Assembly: GCA_947652605.1 (NCBI GenBank) | Contig: OX393578.1 | Location: 61,201,415-61,265,414 of the forward strand | Direction: 5' to 3' | DNA from: Elmis aenea | Lineage: Eukaryota > Arthropoda > Insecta > Coleoptera > Elmidae | DNA length: 64,000 nucleotides | Part shown: in pieces, positions 25,131-37,845 of the stretch | How positions within the stretch are numbered: position 1 is the stretch's first letter | Layout: every line of letters starts with the position of its first letter | Notes under the pieces: model-generated | The model's database searches: none | Told to the model about the DNA's origin: nothing | What the model saw: the letters and a program-made list of their open reading frames with translations, nothing else | Position numbers and translations under genes: made by a program

Positions 25131-25859
25131 TTTGGGATTTAGTTTTGCACAACCTAATAATTTTTATTTTTATCCTCAATAAATTCCACTTGACCCTCGT
25201 ACACCCATAAAAGTCCACGTAATAAACTACATAATAGCAGGTGCATTTTGGCAATATTAATGCCATAAACAACACGATTTACTGATACACAACTTGCCGG
25301 CGCATTTATTTCCTGCTATATTACGCTCCGGCATTTTCAAGAGAGAACGTGATACCTACAAATATATCAAAACAGAAACAATTTAAATAATTTATAACGG
25401 CATTATGTGCATTATATTGGTTGAAATAATATATTGCCGGTACAAACTGCCATTAAATCAAGTCGCATAGTAAAAGAAATGTTGCCACGTCATCGGATAA
25501 ATGTCACGAAAGCTGATAATAAATCGGCCGAAACAATTAAAATGCAGGTTCTGTGAGCTTGGTGTGTTATTTTAAAAATTAAAAGGTTCTAAATTGTACA
25601 CTGAAACAATTTTTACTTTGCACAATATTTACAGCATGACGAAATGAAGCATCCCATATTGTTTTAGATCCAAATTACATCACAATTTGCGAATAGCGAT
25701 GCAAAATTTGATTTTATTGACAAGTGCACGCAACAAAATTAAGTGTAAGTGAAAACTCTTATTCCATATTGTATCAAAAAAAAAATTAAACAATTTATAC
25801 ATGCCTATACATTAAGTTAAAAAATCATGTGTGAAAAACAATTATGCATTGGGAGATTG
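25131..25859. other. AT-rich noncoding stretch, nothing recognised
   Basis: No gene-like frame or clear repeat seen. It lies between a mariner remnant and a LINE remnant. Confidence 0.5.
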
Positions 25860-26440
25860 TTAAAGCAATGGAAAAAGGAATGCAGGCCCATTAGTCCAAA
25901 GCTGTAGACTCTGTGCTTTGCATAAAGATTAGAAATACACAAACTACATGAGCCCATTAGAGAATGTAGTAAATGGGGCATAGAAGTTAATATAGGAAAA
26001 ATTAAATTAATGTATGTGTTTTGGAGGACAACAATAAGACTTGGTATTGGAGTGGTCAATAAATTAATGTTGTACAGATTACAGGTATTTTTAGGACTTA
26101 GAATAACACAAGATGGGACACTGAATAAAGTGATTCGATAAAGAAATACTCAGGTAAGAAGGGCTACAAAAAATTTTATAGGAACGTTGATTTCGTATGA
26201 CCATGTCCAAAAAATGAACGCACAAAGAATTCCTCAACAAACTTTCCTAAGGAAGTCAAAACAAGAAGGAAAAATAGGTCGAGAAGAAGACAAAGAAAAT
26301 ACCAAGATAAAGAGCTATAAGACAGAGAACTAAAAAACCTATGGAATAATAGAAACAGGTGAAAGTTGGATATCGTAAAAAACACCTTGCTCAAAAGATG
26401 TCCAATATGTTACAAAACAGATAGAAAAATTACAAAAGTA
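25860..26440 (+). mobile_element. degraded LINE fragment (reverse transcriptase thumb and C-terminal region)
   Basis: From about 25,962 the plus strand reads ECSKWGIEVNIGKIKLM, then FLGLRITQDGTLNKVIR near 26,085-26,140, then NTQVRRATK. This is the segment after the catalytic motif in insect non-LTR elements (typical order: ECxKWGLxIN, YLGxxITQDGTLxxEI). From about 26,198 it reads YDHVQKMNAQRIPQQTFLRK with a basic region after it, matching the C-terminal W/YGHVxRM part. Stops occur throughout. Minus-strand frames at 25,817-26,059 and 26,176-26,394 are antisense shadows. Related in type to the fragments at 3.6, 10.8 and 27.3 kb. Confidence 0.68.
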
Positions 26441-27289
26441 AGCAAAGCAGAACATTTTTATCTGTAGTATAGCCGTTTTTTTTTACAAAATTCAACAACA
26501 ATCCAAGCAAATCGATAAAAACGATTTTAATTAATTCTTTATGCGACATACTTATTTTTCAGTAATTGAATGGGCTCTAATTAATTTTTAATTATCTTCA
26601 TTAATAACGTTCTTCACAGCACCCCTATTAAATATCCTTTATTTTTAATTATTTACATTCAAAGTATCATTAGCGTAAATAAATCAATTTCAATTTACAT
26701 AAAACATAATATTTCAAAGGATCGGCATCAAAACGAACCGTCAAAGTGAAAACAGCGTTTCGGCCCTTTTTGTGCGCGATACAAAGCAAAATAAAGACAA
26801 ACAACTCATGAATATGCAAAAATGGACATTAATTTTAATATTATATTGCTTCTCTCGCATTAAAAAACGGTGTAAATGCTGCAGGGTACCATCTGTTTGC
26901 GAAACGACTACAAGGGTGACAGTGATTTGTGGTTCTTAAATGGACCAACCTGACACATTAGACGCATTATGGCGACCCAATTTAATAAAAACCTTGCACA
27001 AAATATGTAATTACGCGTGCAAACATCGGGTCTACAACAATATATTAAATACCGAACTTGGATGTGGACACAGGCCGGCCAAATTTCTTTTCCTGGTATC
27101 CCTTGATAATGAAAACTGTTGCTGAAGTCGTCAAGAGAAGTTTAGGCTAAACTTTGTTAACTTAAATACATGTATGTATATAAAATGCCATAAAATTTTT
27201 AGGATGCATTTACATGGCTATCCATAGCAAGCGTTAGCTTCTACAACAACGAAAAATAAATGCCCAAACAATCATTATAGCAACCACAG
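26441..27289. other. AT-rich noncoding stretch
   Basis: No supported feature. A 61-codon frame at 26,940-27,125 has no recognised motif. The part at 26,720-26,930 is slightly GC-richer. Confidence 0.5.
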
Positions 27290-28640
27290 CTCCGTGGTTT
27301 TCTTCCACTCTTACCTATTTTTGACTTTGGTCCTTCCAATCTCTTATACCCTTTTCTTTAAGGTCTATTAGCACTGCTTCTCTACAACGTCTTCTCGGTC
27401 AACCTTTCTTCTTCTTGTAATTTGGTGTTTTCCAGGCCATCATTTTTCGTGTTCGTCCATCTGCTATTATTTCTATAAGACCCAGTCACTGTAATCTTTT
27501 CGCTTATATGACTAAATCAATTGCTGGTCGCTTGTATTTCTCTTAAATTTCCCTGTTTGTTATTCTCTCATATCCTTGTTCCTTTCCTTCCTCCAAAAAT
27601 TCTTCTAAGTATTTTCTTTCCCCTTCCATCTCTGCAATATTTCCTGTGTTTTCTGATTCAGTATCCAAGTTTCGCGGGCATATAGTGCTGTTGGTCGCAA
27701 TACTGTTTTGTAAAGGCGCAATTAAGCATCTCTAGATAGCTGTTTCGCCCTCAGTAGTTGATCCAAGGCTCCGGCACATTGACTTGCTTGTGTTAATCTC
27801 GCCTGTATTTCTTTTTCTTCCTCAAAGTTTTTCGTTATTCTGGCACCCAGATAGACAAACTCATCCACTTCTTCCAGACTCATTTTTCCCAATGTCGTAA
27901 TCATTTCTAGGATTGCATTCTGCTGGCTTCCTCTAATAGATATAACTTTACATTTCTTCTGGTTTAATTGCAACCACATCTTAAAAGCCTCTTCCACCAA
28001 TCTGTTTGTAGCGTGTTCTAATTCCTTTATATTTATGGCTATAATGGCGATGCCGTCTGCATATCCCACTATTTGATGGCTCTTGTACATTATATCTTCT
28101 CCCCGGTTGCTTCTTATTATCTTTTCTAGTGCTGTTGACAAGTAAAGTTGAAAGAGGATCCCCTTGGAGTAATCCAATGCTCACTATGAAGTCTTCTGAT
28201 GTTTGGCCTTTCACCCTTACATTGCTTTTTGTTGTTTTTAGAGTCATATTAATTAATCTTGCTAGATTTGGAGGTACCTGAAACTCTTTTATACTTCCCA
28301 TCGATTTTTTTTTAAATTGAATCGTAAGCCTTTTTGAAGTCGATAAAGATACCACTTCAGGAACGTTGTATTCATAGCAAGTCATTATCGTTTCCTTTAT
28401 AGTAAAAATCTGATCTATCGTTCCTCTGCCTTTTCTAAAACCTGCCTGATATTCTCCTAATTGTGGCTCAACTATGGCTTCTAGTCTTTTTTTAATCAGA
28501 GTCGCTACTATTTTTTATGTAACATCTAATGAAGATATGCATTTATAGTTACTAAATGTCTTATCTCCATTTTTTTAATATGGGGATTATAATGGCATTT
28601 TCCCACATAAATGTAGTTAGGTCGATATTTTGAAAAATGT
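27290..28640 (-). mobile_element. degraded LINE with most of a reverse transcriptase domain
   Basis: Read on the minus strand from about 28,600: WENAIIIPI, then NYKCISSLDVT, then GEYQAGFRKGRGTIDQIFTI (about 28,470-28,405). Motif A is next in a shifted frame (IFIDFKKAYDSI), then GLLQGDPLSTLL (motif B region, about 28,170). After another frameshift come ALEKIIRSN and VGYADGIAII. Motif C is YADG rather than YADD (28,052-28,063), which removes one catalytic Asp. The tail continues through VDEFVYLGARITKNFEEEKE, a LYKTVLRPTALYARETW-like block near 27,700 and basic sequence to about 27,290. At least three frameshifts and the lost Asp make it inactive. This is the most complete reverse transcriptase in the window; an RTE-like clade is plausible but not proven. 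Confidence 0.88.
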
Positions 28641-31264
28641 TTGCTAACAATACATTTTTATGAAAGTGAAAATGTTGCATCTAAAAATAACAATTATTTT
28701 CAGAGCAAACTTTGTTTTACATGTAGGTATGTAAAATATTCTGAAACGTAGATTGTATAAACAATCACCCTTCGTTAGTATAAAGCGGTTTTAATTGTAT
28801 GATTTACCAAAAATCTCTATGCTCATTCGATTCATTGTTACAAACAAAAAAGCTACATCTGACTCGAAGGTATATTGTGGGTGAATAAATAATTTACGCC
28901 TGTAAAAAAAAATACTAATCAATCGGTATTGTATGTGATTTTGAACAACTCCCACTTTAGAGAAGTTTTTAAATGCTGATGCAGCGGTACTCTTTTCTTA
29001 CCGCTACAATGAAAATTACTCTCCTGCGGTTAGCGCTTAAAATGTTACCTTTTTCAGTTTTAATGCTATTTAAGCACAAATTACAACAATGGAACTAATC
29101 ACGGAAGATTGCTAAGTTTTGCATCGACGAATAGGGCCACAAAGGGCTGAATAATTAGTCGAATATTTTAAAATACCATTGTATTTGGCCTCGATTCTGA
29201 AGTGAGAGCGTTGAATGGCTTAAACAAGAATATTTTTTGAAGAATATAAACGAAAAGTGTATTAATAAGATCGAAACGTGCAATCAGCAGTAATGCGAAG
29301 TGTAGAAAATGCAATAAACTGGAAGATGGAACAGATAATCTCAACTCCCTCGTCCTTTAAGACGAGCAGAAGCGATAGGTGACTGAACTTGGCGGCGTCG
29401 GAGGTGTCAGTGTTGACAACTGTAATTACGTAACATCGTCATATTTCCAATAACCGCACCTTTTCTGTTAAGGATACTATTGATTTACTGCCCTGACAAA
29501 AACGTTATATCTTCGATTCCTATCCAACGTCGTTCTGCATTTGTCTCCTGAAGGCAAAAGCTATCGTGACGGAAGTGCGCATAATAAACTGTTAGTTGAC
29601 CATCTCCAACTGAGTGTTACTAAATTAATTAATCTGTTACACAAGTCTCACTGTGCATTTCAGTAATCGTCTCCCATCGTTCTTCATCAGCTTCATGTTG
29701 GTTCTCATAGCGTGGACTTACTTGATTGTCTGACTGGAAGACACGCAAAGTTATTTGTCCGTATATCCTATCAAAACAGATATCCTGCGAGGCCATTCGT
29801 TCCGATGATTTTAACAATTGGATCAGACAATACGAACGGTATTGTTGGAGCTTATTTTGTGAAGCACAACATTTTCTGTACAAAAATATGATACAATTAA
29901 TAGTAAAAAAACTAGACTCCATTGTATTTATACTAAGAAAGACATCAGTAAAAATAATGTATTAAGTGCAAAAGAAGAATTGTGTACGAGGCCAAGCTGA
30001 ATTTATCGAGAACACAGGCGTTTTACCATGGCCATACCGAGTTTTACATTTTTGCTATTAGTGACAAGCAAATGAAATTTCAAAAGCAGTTGAATTTTCT
30101 GAGGGTTTTTATGATATTTCTGGAACTAGACATTATATGCGCATTTTCTTTTAGAATCGTAATTAACACTTTAAACTGCACTTATTTGCTTATGTGACCA
30201 TCTTTTGATCTTTAACTTTCCGATATTGCCATGTACTTCATTCTGCATTCAAAAATATTAACAACTAGTGTATGAAAAAGGAAATTCAAAGGTTGCAAAT
30301 AATTGTAGCCTTCTTTCTTGCAAGCAATTAATAAACAATAATAACTTTTTTGCTGTTTAAAAAACACATCAAACAAACTAATTCTCAACCTTGTTAATCA
30401 TTTTTTGCAATTACAGCTAATGAATCTAAATTTAATTATCTCAAGAAAATGTTTCAGATTTCCAAGAGGCGTTTCATCTCATCAACGCCTCCGTTTTATT
30501 AGCTAAAGTTTATTAAATAGTTAAAGAATCTTTTGAAGTATTCCCAGTGCGTGTTTAATGACAAAGGAACAATTAAACTAATTTGTTGTGTCTTCTGATT
30601 ATTGCGCCTTCATAATTTTTTTGTTGTTGCTTCGCTCGAGAGCGCTTTAAAAGCAACAGAGGGATTTGAATCCAACAGCTAATTAAAATTAAAACTTTCT
30701 TGGTTGTTGGCGAGTTAAAACGTTTAAATATAAAGTGTTGATTGTTTCTTTGAGGAGATGATTAACGGAATCTTGTTTATTCACTAAAAAAAAAATATAA
30801 ACACAATGGGTATATGACACAATGTAAAATTCTGCACAAAATTATGTAGTCCTGTGCATAGTTTTCTTCGTTAGTAGTCATAATTTCTATTTTTATTTTG
30901 TACTAAGTACAACATAGCCTCTTTAAAAGTATTTAATTTGTAATTAATCATTAAAAGAGACATTTACAATTTGTAATATGACATAACTAGCATGATTTTG
31001 AAAGGAACAAATATGACAAGTACTCCGAACATATGTACAGGTACACATTATGTATTGTGTAGTTTATTCTATAGTCGTTCTCTAACGCACAAGGTAGTCC
31101 CAATTTTACTGGGATTGCAGAATTTTGTTCATTAACAAAGCTACAAAAAACTTATTAGCACATAATTGGGTCAAACTTTTAAAATCCTTACAGCAAAAAC
31201 AGAAATAGGATACCCTTTTTCGAAACAGTCTTAAAATAAAACTTAAGTCTTTTAGCAATGTCCT
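28641..31264. other. noncoding stretch
   Basis: No recognised gene. A minus-strand frame of 97 codons (29,922-29,629) has an acidic C-terminal half with balanced composition but matches no family I know, and is overlapped by a plus-strand frame. Otherwise AT-rich. Confidence 0.45.
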
Positions 31265-31500
31265 TAACCTCATTTGCTTTTTGAGTCTAAAAATATGTAA
31301 AGGTGGTTTTAAAGAGCTATAAAAAACATCTTTAATTGATTTTTGTACAAATTTGTAGTCGTTACGTATTGCTCAAATGTGGTGTAGCATTTTTTGAAAA
31401 AATAAAGCCAATAAAAAAATTATTTAAAACTCCAGAAAGATTCCAAGGGTATAACCTTTTAAAAAAAAATTGAAGATAATTAAAAATGTAATCGTTTGCC
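31265..31500. repeat. weak copy of the ~160-172 bp repeat family
   Basis: It contains an AAAGAGCTATAAAAAACAT block, then TTTTTGTACAAATTTGTAGTCG, then a TTGCTCAAATGTGGTGTAGCATTTTT block. The latter resembles 45,276-45,330 (GTAGTCGTGCATTGCTTTAATGTGGTTCAACA). The match to the main arrays is partial, so this is probably an older subfamily. Confidence 0.4.
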
Positions 31501-34254
31501 ACAGATTTTAAATCTATTGCAGCAAAACTTTGGCAAATAAAGATCAAAAGGCAGATTATTTGTCTAAAGGACATAAGAAATAGTTTTAATTGGTTTAAGA
31601 ATGAATTGATAGTTTCGTTAAATTTTATGTAACACGAATCATTATGTATTCAATGAGCCATTTATAAGCACGATAGATACATCGCACAAAGCTTTATTAA
31701 TAACGAATTGTATAAACAACTTCGGAGATACGCAAATTAATGAGAACGAACAGCAATTCGCCCTTTTTCAAAATGATTTAATATCTGCAGGTTGCTGTTT
31801 TATCATAAATTGACGTCAGCTATTTCTTAGCGCTTTATTACGTGGCCAGGAAATTGGCAATTAAACTTGTTTTATCAAACATCAGAAGGAAGGTTCAGTT
31901 AAATCATCATTTGCGTCCATTCGGTATTAAAAACAGATACAACACGAAAGGTTCGCTTCTGCTTTTAAACAAAAACGTTAAACAAATTGAGGGATAACTC
32001 TTTAGTTTGTTTCCTCGCAGACAAGCAATCAAGTTATTTAAATTCTTACAGAATTGATTACAATTAACAAACACTACTCAGCTACAACAGAAAACAAATT
32101 CTAGATGTATACAAAAAGTATGACAACAAATAAAATAGAGAATCACAAAGAAACTTACTTTGAACAAAAGAATAGCTGCAGTAGCTTAAGCAGGAGAAGT
32201 TTAAAACAACATTTTTCAATATAGTATATGTTTTCAGCTACATTTCATCTGTTTTAGTTTCAGCATTCTGCAACACAGTCAACTTTTTGTCTGGATTACA
32301 CAGCTCAATAAGAATGTGAAATACGTTCTTAGAAAGTTTCGCGAGATGTTTTTTTCCTAATGAATAATAGTTTACAAGGATGTGGTGTTAGCGCCGCGTG
32401 CTTTTACTTCATTTTTTATAAGGTTGATGCAAAAATTATGCTTTATGCCCGTGAAACAAAAACAAAATTTTGCCTCAGAATATAAATACGAATTTGTATT
32501 CTAAACAACACTACCTTCCTGACAGTTTGTAGCAGCTCTGAATCAGAACTAAATCATTGGATAAATGGGCTTTTTTTATATTTTTAATGATAGGAATCAA
32601 ACGTTTCATTAAAAAAAATCCAAAAGTAGCAAAATGCTTGTATTTTATGTACAGAAGTTCCATTTAACGCAATAGAATTTTTTTAAAGAGCAAATTATTT
32701 ATCCTCATGTTTAAGTAGACCTGTATTATACAAGACTAACCACACAGACTAACTGTGCATACAAATTTAGCATTAAAGAGATTCTTTGACCTCAGTTTGT
32801 AGCATTTTCATAATAAACACAAAATTTAGATTAATTTTTTTTCTGTCATTTCTTTTTTTTTTCGCCCGTTATTACCATCAAACAATGCTGACGCTTGCAA
32901 TTTGATGAATTAAATTTTGTAGCTAAATATTGGGTATGATATTAGCAACGCCGGCTTCTGTTGCGTGTTCTTTTAGACATGCAATCTTTGCTTCTGTCAG
33001 TTTAATATATATTTGCTTTCAAAATATACCAAATAACAATGCTACTACAAGGTCACTCAACGTCTACAATGTCTGCCTGACAGATTTTCAGTCTAACCCT
33101 ATTTACAAAGACATGCGTTTTGTAGTGGTAGAACTTGCTATTTGGGTCACCGAAAGACAATCCTCACGCATTCATGTTAAAAGCCTAAAGTGTGATATTG
33201 ATCTCAATTTAGTGCAAATATTGAGTAGTTTCTGAATTTTTTATCAGTATTGGGAAAATTTCTTGTACTCAACACGAGAGAATTAGGACGCCCATCTGGG
33301 ATAAGCCTTAATAGATAATCTCTACAACCAATGAGAATAAGTCTTACAATTGACTATGATACAATTGTCTTACCTTCTCCTTTAGTTATATAAATACTCT
33401 TTTAAATACTAATTTATTTAAACTTGACAACTGCAGTTGTTGTTTTTATATCAAGGCATCCTGAAATTAATTTTGTAGAAAGCTCCATTTTATAAAACAT
33501 AATCCATACACTTCATGAAACATCCAAGAATAAATAAAAACAAAAGGCCAAGGAAATCCACGCAAATCTGCTTACATTAATATAATTCTGAATGGATACA
33601 ACGCAGACTTGATGGAATACGCTATACTTATGTCAGAACAAGTCATGTATTATGAATCCCCGCCCGGATTGTATACAAAAAGAGATGAATTTCAGTCTAG
33701 CACGAAACCATTTATGCATCTTATTTAAACTTTACGTCAGGCCGATTCGATTCCGCGATTCGCGTAGGTACATTATGTCACGGATATAAAAAAAAAATAA
33801 AAAAAGACGGATATATTTCGACTTTCCGCGCTCGAGAGCTAAACGCGGCGATATGTCTCTCAACACAAAAGAATACTTACAACAGCGCTGTATGGTAATG
33901 CAGTACATGAAGAAATTATTCACGACGACAGGTCCGGATTCAAGAAATTTCCTTTACAACCGTGATAAATGAGTTTGCGGCTTGATGTATGGGACGGATA
34001 AGAAGTAAAGTGATCGCTCTTTCGACCTTTTTATGATTTATTCGTAAACATAAAAGCGTTGCTTTATAGTGCATAACGATATGCAGTGAGTGAGGGCTCG
34101 AGACGCTGATATTTATATCAGAAAATCAATACACAAACTATAAAACTGTGGAACATTATAATACACTCGGTTATCCTAATAAATTATGCTAACCTCTTTT
34201 AATAACTAGTTCCTACAATAATTTTTTTGACCAAAAATTTTTTTTTGTAAAATA
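31501..34254. other. noncoding stretch
   Basis: No supported gene. A 101-codon frame (32,930-33,235) has no recognised motif. A GC-richer patch at about 33,740-33,990 contains CCGCGATTCGCG and CGCGCTCGAGAGC but no convincing coding frame. Confidence 0.45.
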
Positions 34255-34918
34255 CATAAATACACAGGGTGATGGCGATTTGTTTAAATCTTAATTCAAC
34301 TGGTCTTACAGTGGGTAATTATTATTTAGTGTGTAAATAAGCCATTCCTCGACTAAAATAAAAACATTAATTTGTTTCAATATTGTTTAAATTCTTAGAT
34401 ATATTACAAACTTGCCGTTTTTTAAATGGAAACCATATGGCCTCATAAAAAAATATTTTTTTCCTCTTTTTAATAATATGAGGTTTAATATACTTATTTT
34501 GATATTTAGGCTTAAAATAAATAAAATTCATCAAAAAGTCCCTATGCAGCTAAAGAGTGCCATGAAACACAAGGCGATTTATTTTAGTCATTTCAAGCAA
34601 ATTTTAACTAATGTAAAAGTAAAACACTAAATCAAAAATTAACCAAAATTTATTAATTTAAAAAAAGCAGCTTTTAATGATTATTAAACAGCTTTTTTAT
34701 TTACTAGACTATCTTAATCAAAATACTTATACAATAAAAATAATACAAAACTCGACTTTTAAATATTACAAAATTATTTTAACATCCTATTTATTTTACA
34801 TATTGGTTCAACGAATAACAAAAATAACATGAAATGTGTAATTTAAACTTCTTTGTAGCTCTCACCGTTTACGAGATACCAATAGTGGCCCTTCTATGTG
34901 GACCAACCCTGTATAAGC
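34255..34918. mobile_element. possible nonautonomous element with ACAGGGT ends
   Basis: The left end carries TACACAGGGTGATGG (about 34,260). The right end carries GGACCAACCCTGTATAA (about 34,901-34,917), whose reverse complement is TTATACAGGGTTGGTCC. The shared inverted core is short (TAyACAGGGT), and the inside is very AT-rich without a convincing ORF. A chance pairing of two unrelated repeat ends cannot be excluded. Confidence 0.35.
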
Positions 34919-35739
34919 TATGAAAACGTGTACAAGTAGTTTTAAGCAATTGGCATTAACTTAAAAGTTTACATGAATCTTTTAAAATCGTTATTCAAAT
35001 AATTTGTGAGGAATTATATTATTAAAGCTATAAATAAATTGTGTAAAAAGCTTTTAAGTTATTTGCTTTAGTTTACAATTTTTCTAACGTGTGTATAAAA
35101 CTTGAAGACAATGGTTTTAGTTTAGAAACGTATAAACATTTTTTAATTGTTATTTAAAACATCCGAAGGTAGATTATTGTTACTGATCTAAACAGTACAA
35201 TCTTAAAGAGAATCTAATGCAAAATTTGTGTATAAAATATGTATTAAAAATGCTATTTAAAAAGTTAAAAGCACTCTTAAATTACCGGAAGTGATAATTT
35301 ACACAAAATATGGACCTCAAAAGAAGAATTCGAAAGTTTTGTTCCCAAAACCAATTTAAAAAATTGGACAGGACTTAATTTTTTGTGACGCATATTATTT
35401 TATACATTTTTTCATTATTTGGAGTGCTCGGACAGCCCCAAAAAATGAATTTATTGTAAAATATTTGTAGGTATGTACTTACAAACATGTTTGCTCACCA
35501 TAAAGGAAGTTTAGTTGCTTACCTGAAAAAAGAAAGAAATTATTAAAACGTTGAATATTAAATACAATAATTAATAATGCAATAATAAATTACACTTGAG
35601 ATTCTACTGCTAAAGCAAAATAAGGCAAAACATTTGCAAATATATGTAAAATCAATATATTATGCACATTTTCAGTTAAGATTTTTACTGGGCAAGTAAA
35701 TATACACTCCTTTGGCAAATTAATCCTCATTTTATCTCT
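34919..35739. other. AT-rich noncoding stretch, nothing recognised
   Basis: No gene-like frame or clear repeat seen. Confidence 0.5.
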
Positions 35740-35880
35740 AGCATTATTCCGATGTTCTTTTTGATGAAAGGTACACGCAGTATTGGCGCTAAGACCATTT
35801 TGAAATGTCTCTAAGGGAACACACTTAAAAAGCGTCTTTTAAATAAAAAATATCTCCAGCGCCACCCTGTACCTTAAAAA
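35740..35880 (-). repeat. possible repeat end (ACAGGGTGGCGCTGG type)
   Basis: On the minus strand, reading from about 35,876, the sequence starts GGTACAGGGTGGCGCTGGAG and continues with AAAAGACGCTTTTTAAGTGT and GAGACATTTCAAAATGGTCT. It has the look of a conserved repeat terminus, moderately GC-rich against AT-rich surroundings. The other end was not found. Confidence 0.35.
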
Positions 35881-37445
35881 ATATATTTCACCCTCTATTA
35901 AAGCGGTGTCAGAGACTTCATCACATTCCATGTGTATATGGCATCAAAGCGAACACGTCAAAAGCAAAAAAGAAGAATACAGCGATGCATTAAATTATTA
36001 ACACATACATATACACGCGGTACGTAACGAGACCTAGTAAAACAAAAAATAAAATGCGAATGCGACAGTATGCATCTTTAATGTGGTCGCGGCCGTATGG
36101 CAAAAGCAGCAGCGATGCCGGAACGAAATTTAAATCTAGCATGCCCTGGATATCTCTAGATGTAGAAGCCAAAGTTGGGAAAAGTAAACGACTGCGGGAT
36201 ACTAATAGAAAAGATAAAATTGGCGGAATGTACGACGAACATGCGATGTGATGGCTAGAAAAGAACCTTTTATTTTTGCGTATAAATATGTAACTACTTT
36301 TAGCATGTCATTTGTTATTCTCTTCGCGTTGATGTAACGTAACCTAAAAACAAATATTGAATATTTGATATCTGATATCGGGTTTTCATAGGGAAATATA
36401 GGCGAATTATGTGATTGGCTCTCAGTCTTGTCAGTGGAATTTGCATTTTCAGAGCTGCGTTGCATATGATTTTAAGTAAATGTAATTTAAGGCAAAATTC
36501 ATTTGCATTTGTGATCGAAGATTGAGGAATATCTGCAAGCCAATGCATTTTGTATGTGTTGTTAAGCAACTTGTTTAATCCCAGTAGGTCATTTCTTAAA
36601 ACAGAAGTCAGGACAATTTTTTTGGTTCCTCTAAAAGCAAGAGCCGGATTTTCTTTAAGGCAAAGAAAATAAAGCAACCATTATTTAATAAAATGCACGT
36701 TGTAGAACGATGTAACGCAAAAAAAAATGTTGTTTTAAAATATTACAGCAATAAAACTTCCAAACTATTGATTCTGGTTGCAAAAACAATGGGCACCTAA
36801 ATTACTTCAGCACTGTTAAATTAATTTCTGCCCATAACATACTACACAAATTAAAAATAATGTTTTTCGATAATGGCCAACTATATTCGTAAATAACTAA
36901 TACGAAATATAGGTCAATCTGCTCGTATTTATATGGGTTCCTGGCAGCTAAATCGATTTGATCGAAATAACATTAAATATTCGGTACTTGCCATAAGCTT
37001 TTTGGGGTAATATATTAAAATTTGTAAATACACGTTAATGAATTTGCTTTTAAATCGTTGCCTAAAATTAAAACAAGTCAGGGCGAATGAATCAACTTTC
37101 AACTCGAAAAGGAGGCTTGCTGTGCTTAATTTCTCGTTAAAGCATAAAAAACTGTGGAGAATATTAATTACTCTTCATAAATTTCTTAATAAATCGGTGC
37201 AACCGCGCAGATTATTTGATAATGCTGAATTTACTGGTAATTAAATGTTTCGCAGAGTCGGCTCGAGGCGAGGAGTAAACAAAATACGGTTTGAAGGTGT
37301 ATACGCGACTTATTTTAAATTTACTGGCAATAGAAAAACATCAGTCAGGACTCAAGCGCTTTTGGTTGCTTGAAAAGTTGCAAGAAATAACTGTTTGACG
37401 TACTTATAGCCACAGAATGACTGCACTGCATGTTATTACATGCGT
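35881..37445. other. noncoding stretch with one dual-strand open patch
   Basis: Mostly AT-rich. At about 36,054-36,251 both strands are open: 65 codons on plus, and on minus a continuous reading across 36,225-35,990. Composition is unlike the surroundings and includes GTGGTCGCGGCCGTATGG. Neither translation is recognised. Other frames (36,465-36,202 and 36,677-36,315, minus) are not recognisable. Confidence 0.4.
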
Positions 37446-37845
37446 CAGTTAAAGCCGCGTACTGACCAAAATAAGTTCGTGAACTCTGTTCACGAACACC
37501 GTTCGCGAACTCGGTTCGCGTACTCAGTTTGTGAACTCCCGGTTCGCAAACACGTCCGCATCAAAACATTTTTGTGTTCATAACATCTTCAAAACACTTC
37601 GTAAAGGGTTTGCGTTTTGTAAATAAATATGTCATTAAGCTTAACACTTATTTATGATAAACACCAACCACAAACAACGTGTGAGGTTATGCCAGACACG
37701 AGTTCGCGAACAGCCCCTTTGATGTACCGTTTCAATATCGAACTCTGTCTGAACTATAGAGCTGTTCGCGAACTCCAGGTACACACCGGATTCGCGAACA
37801 ATTCGCGAACAGTTCGCGAACCCGGTGTGTACGCGGCTTAACGTC
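37446..37845. mobile_element. foldback/MITE-like element with GTTCGCGAAC palindromes and TTAA-flanked ends
   Basis: The left end reads GTTAAAGCCGCGTACTGACC (from about 37,448). The right end reads GTGTGTACGCGGCTTAAC (about 37,825-37,842), whose reverse complement is GTTAAGCCGCGTACACAC. The arms share GCCGCGTAC and both abut TTAA, which could be a target-site duplication; TTAA is the target of piggyBac-type elements, but no transposase is present to support that. Inside are many copies or near-copies of the 10 bp palindrome GTTCGCGAAC (37,490-37,550 and 37,698-37,822). Short open frames on both strands (37,629-37,847) are by-products of the palindromes. Confidence 0.65.

Noticed and set aside
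29629..29922. 97-codon minus-strand frame with acidic C-terminus
   Set aside because: No recognised family, overlapped by a plus-strand frame, no supporting signals.
32930..33235. 101-codon plus-strand frame
   Set aside because: No motif; amino-acid mix fits chance translation.
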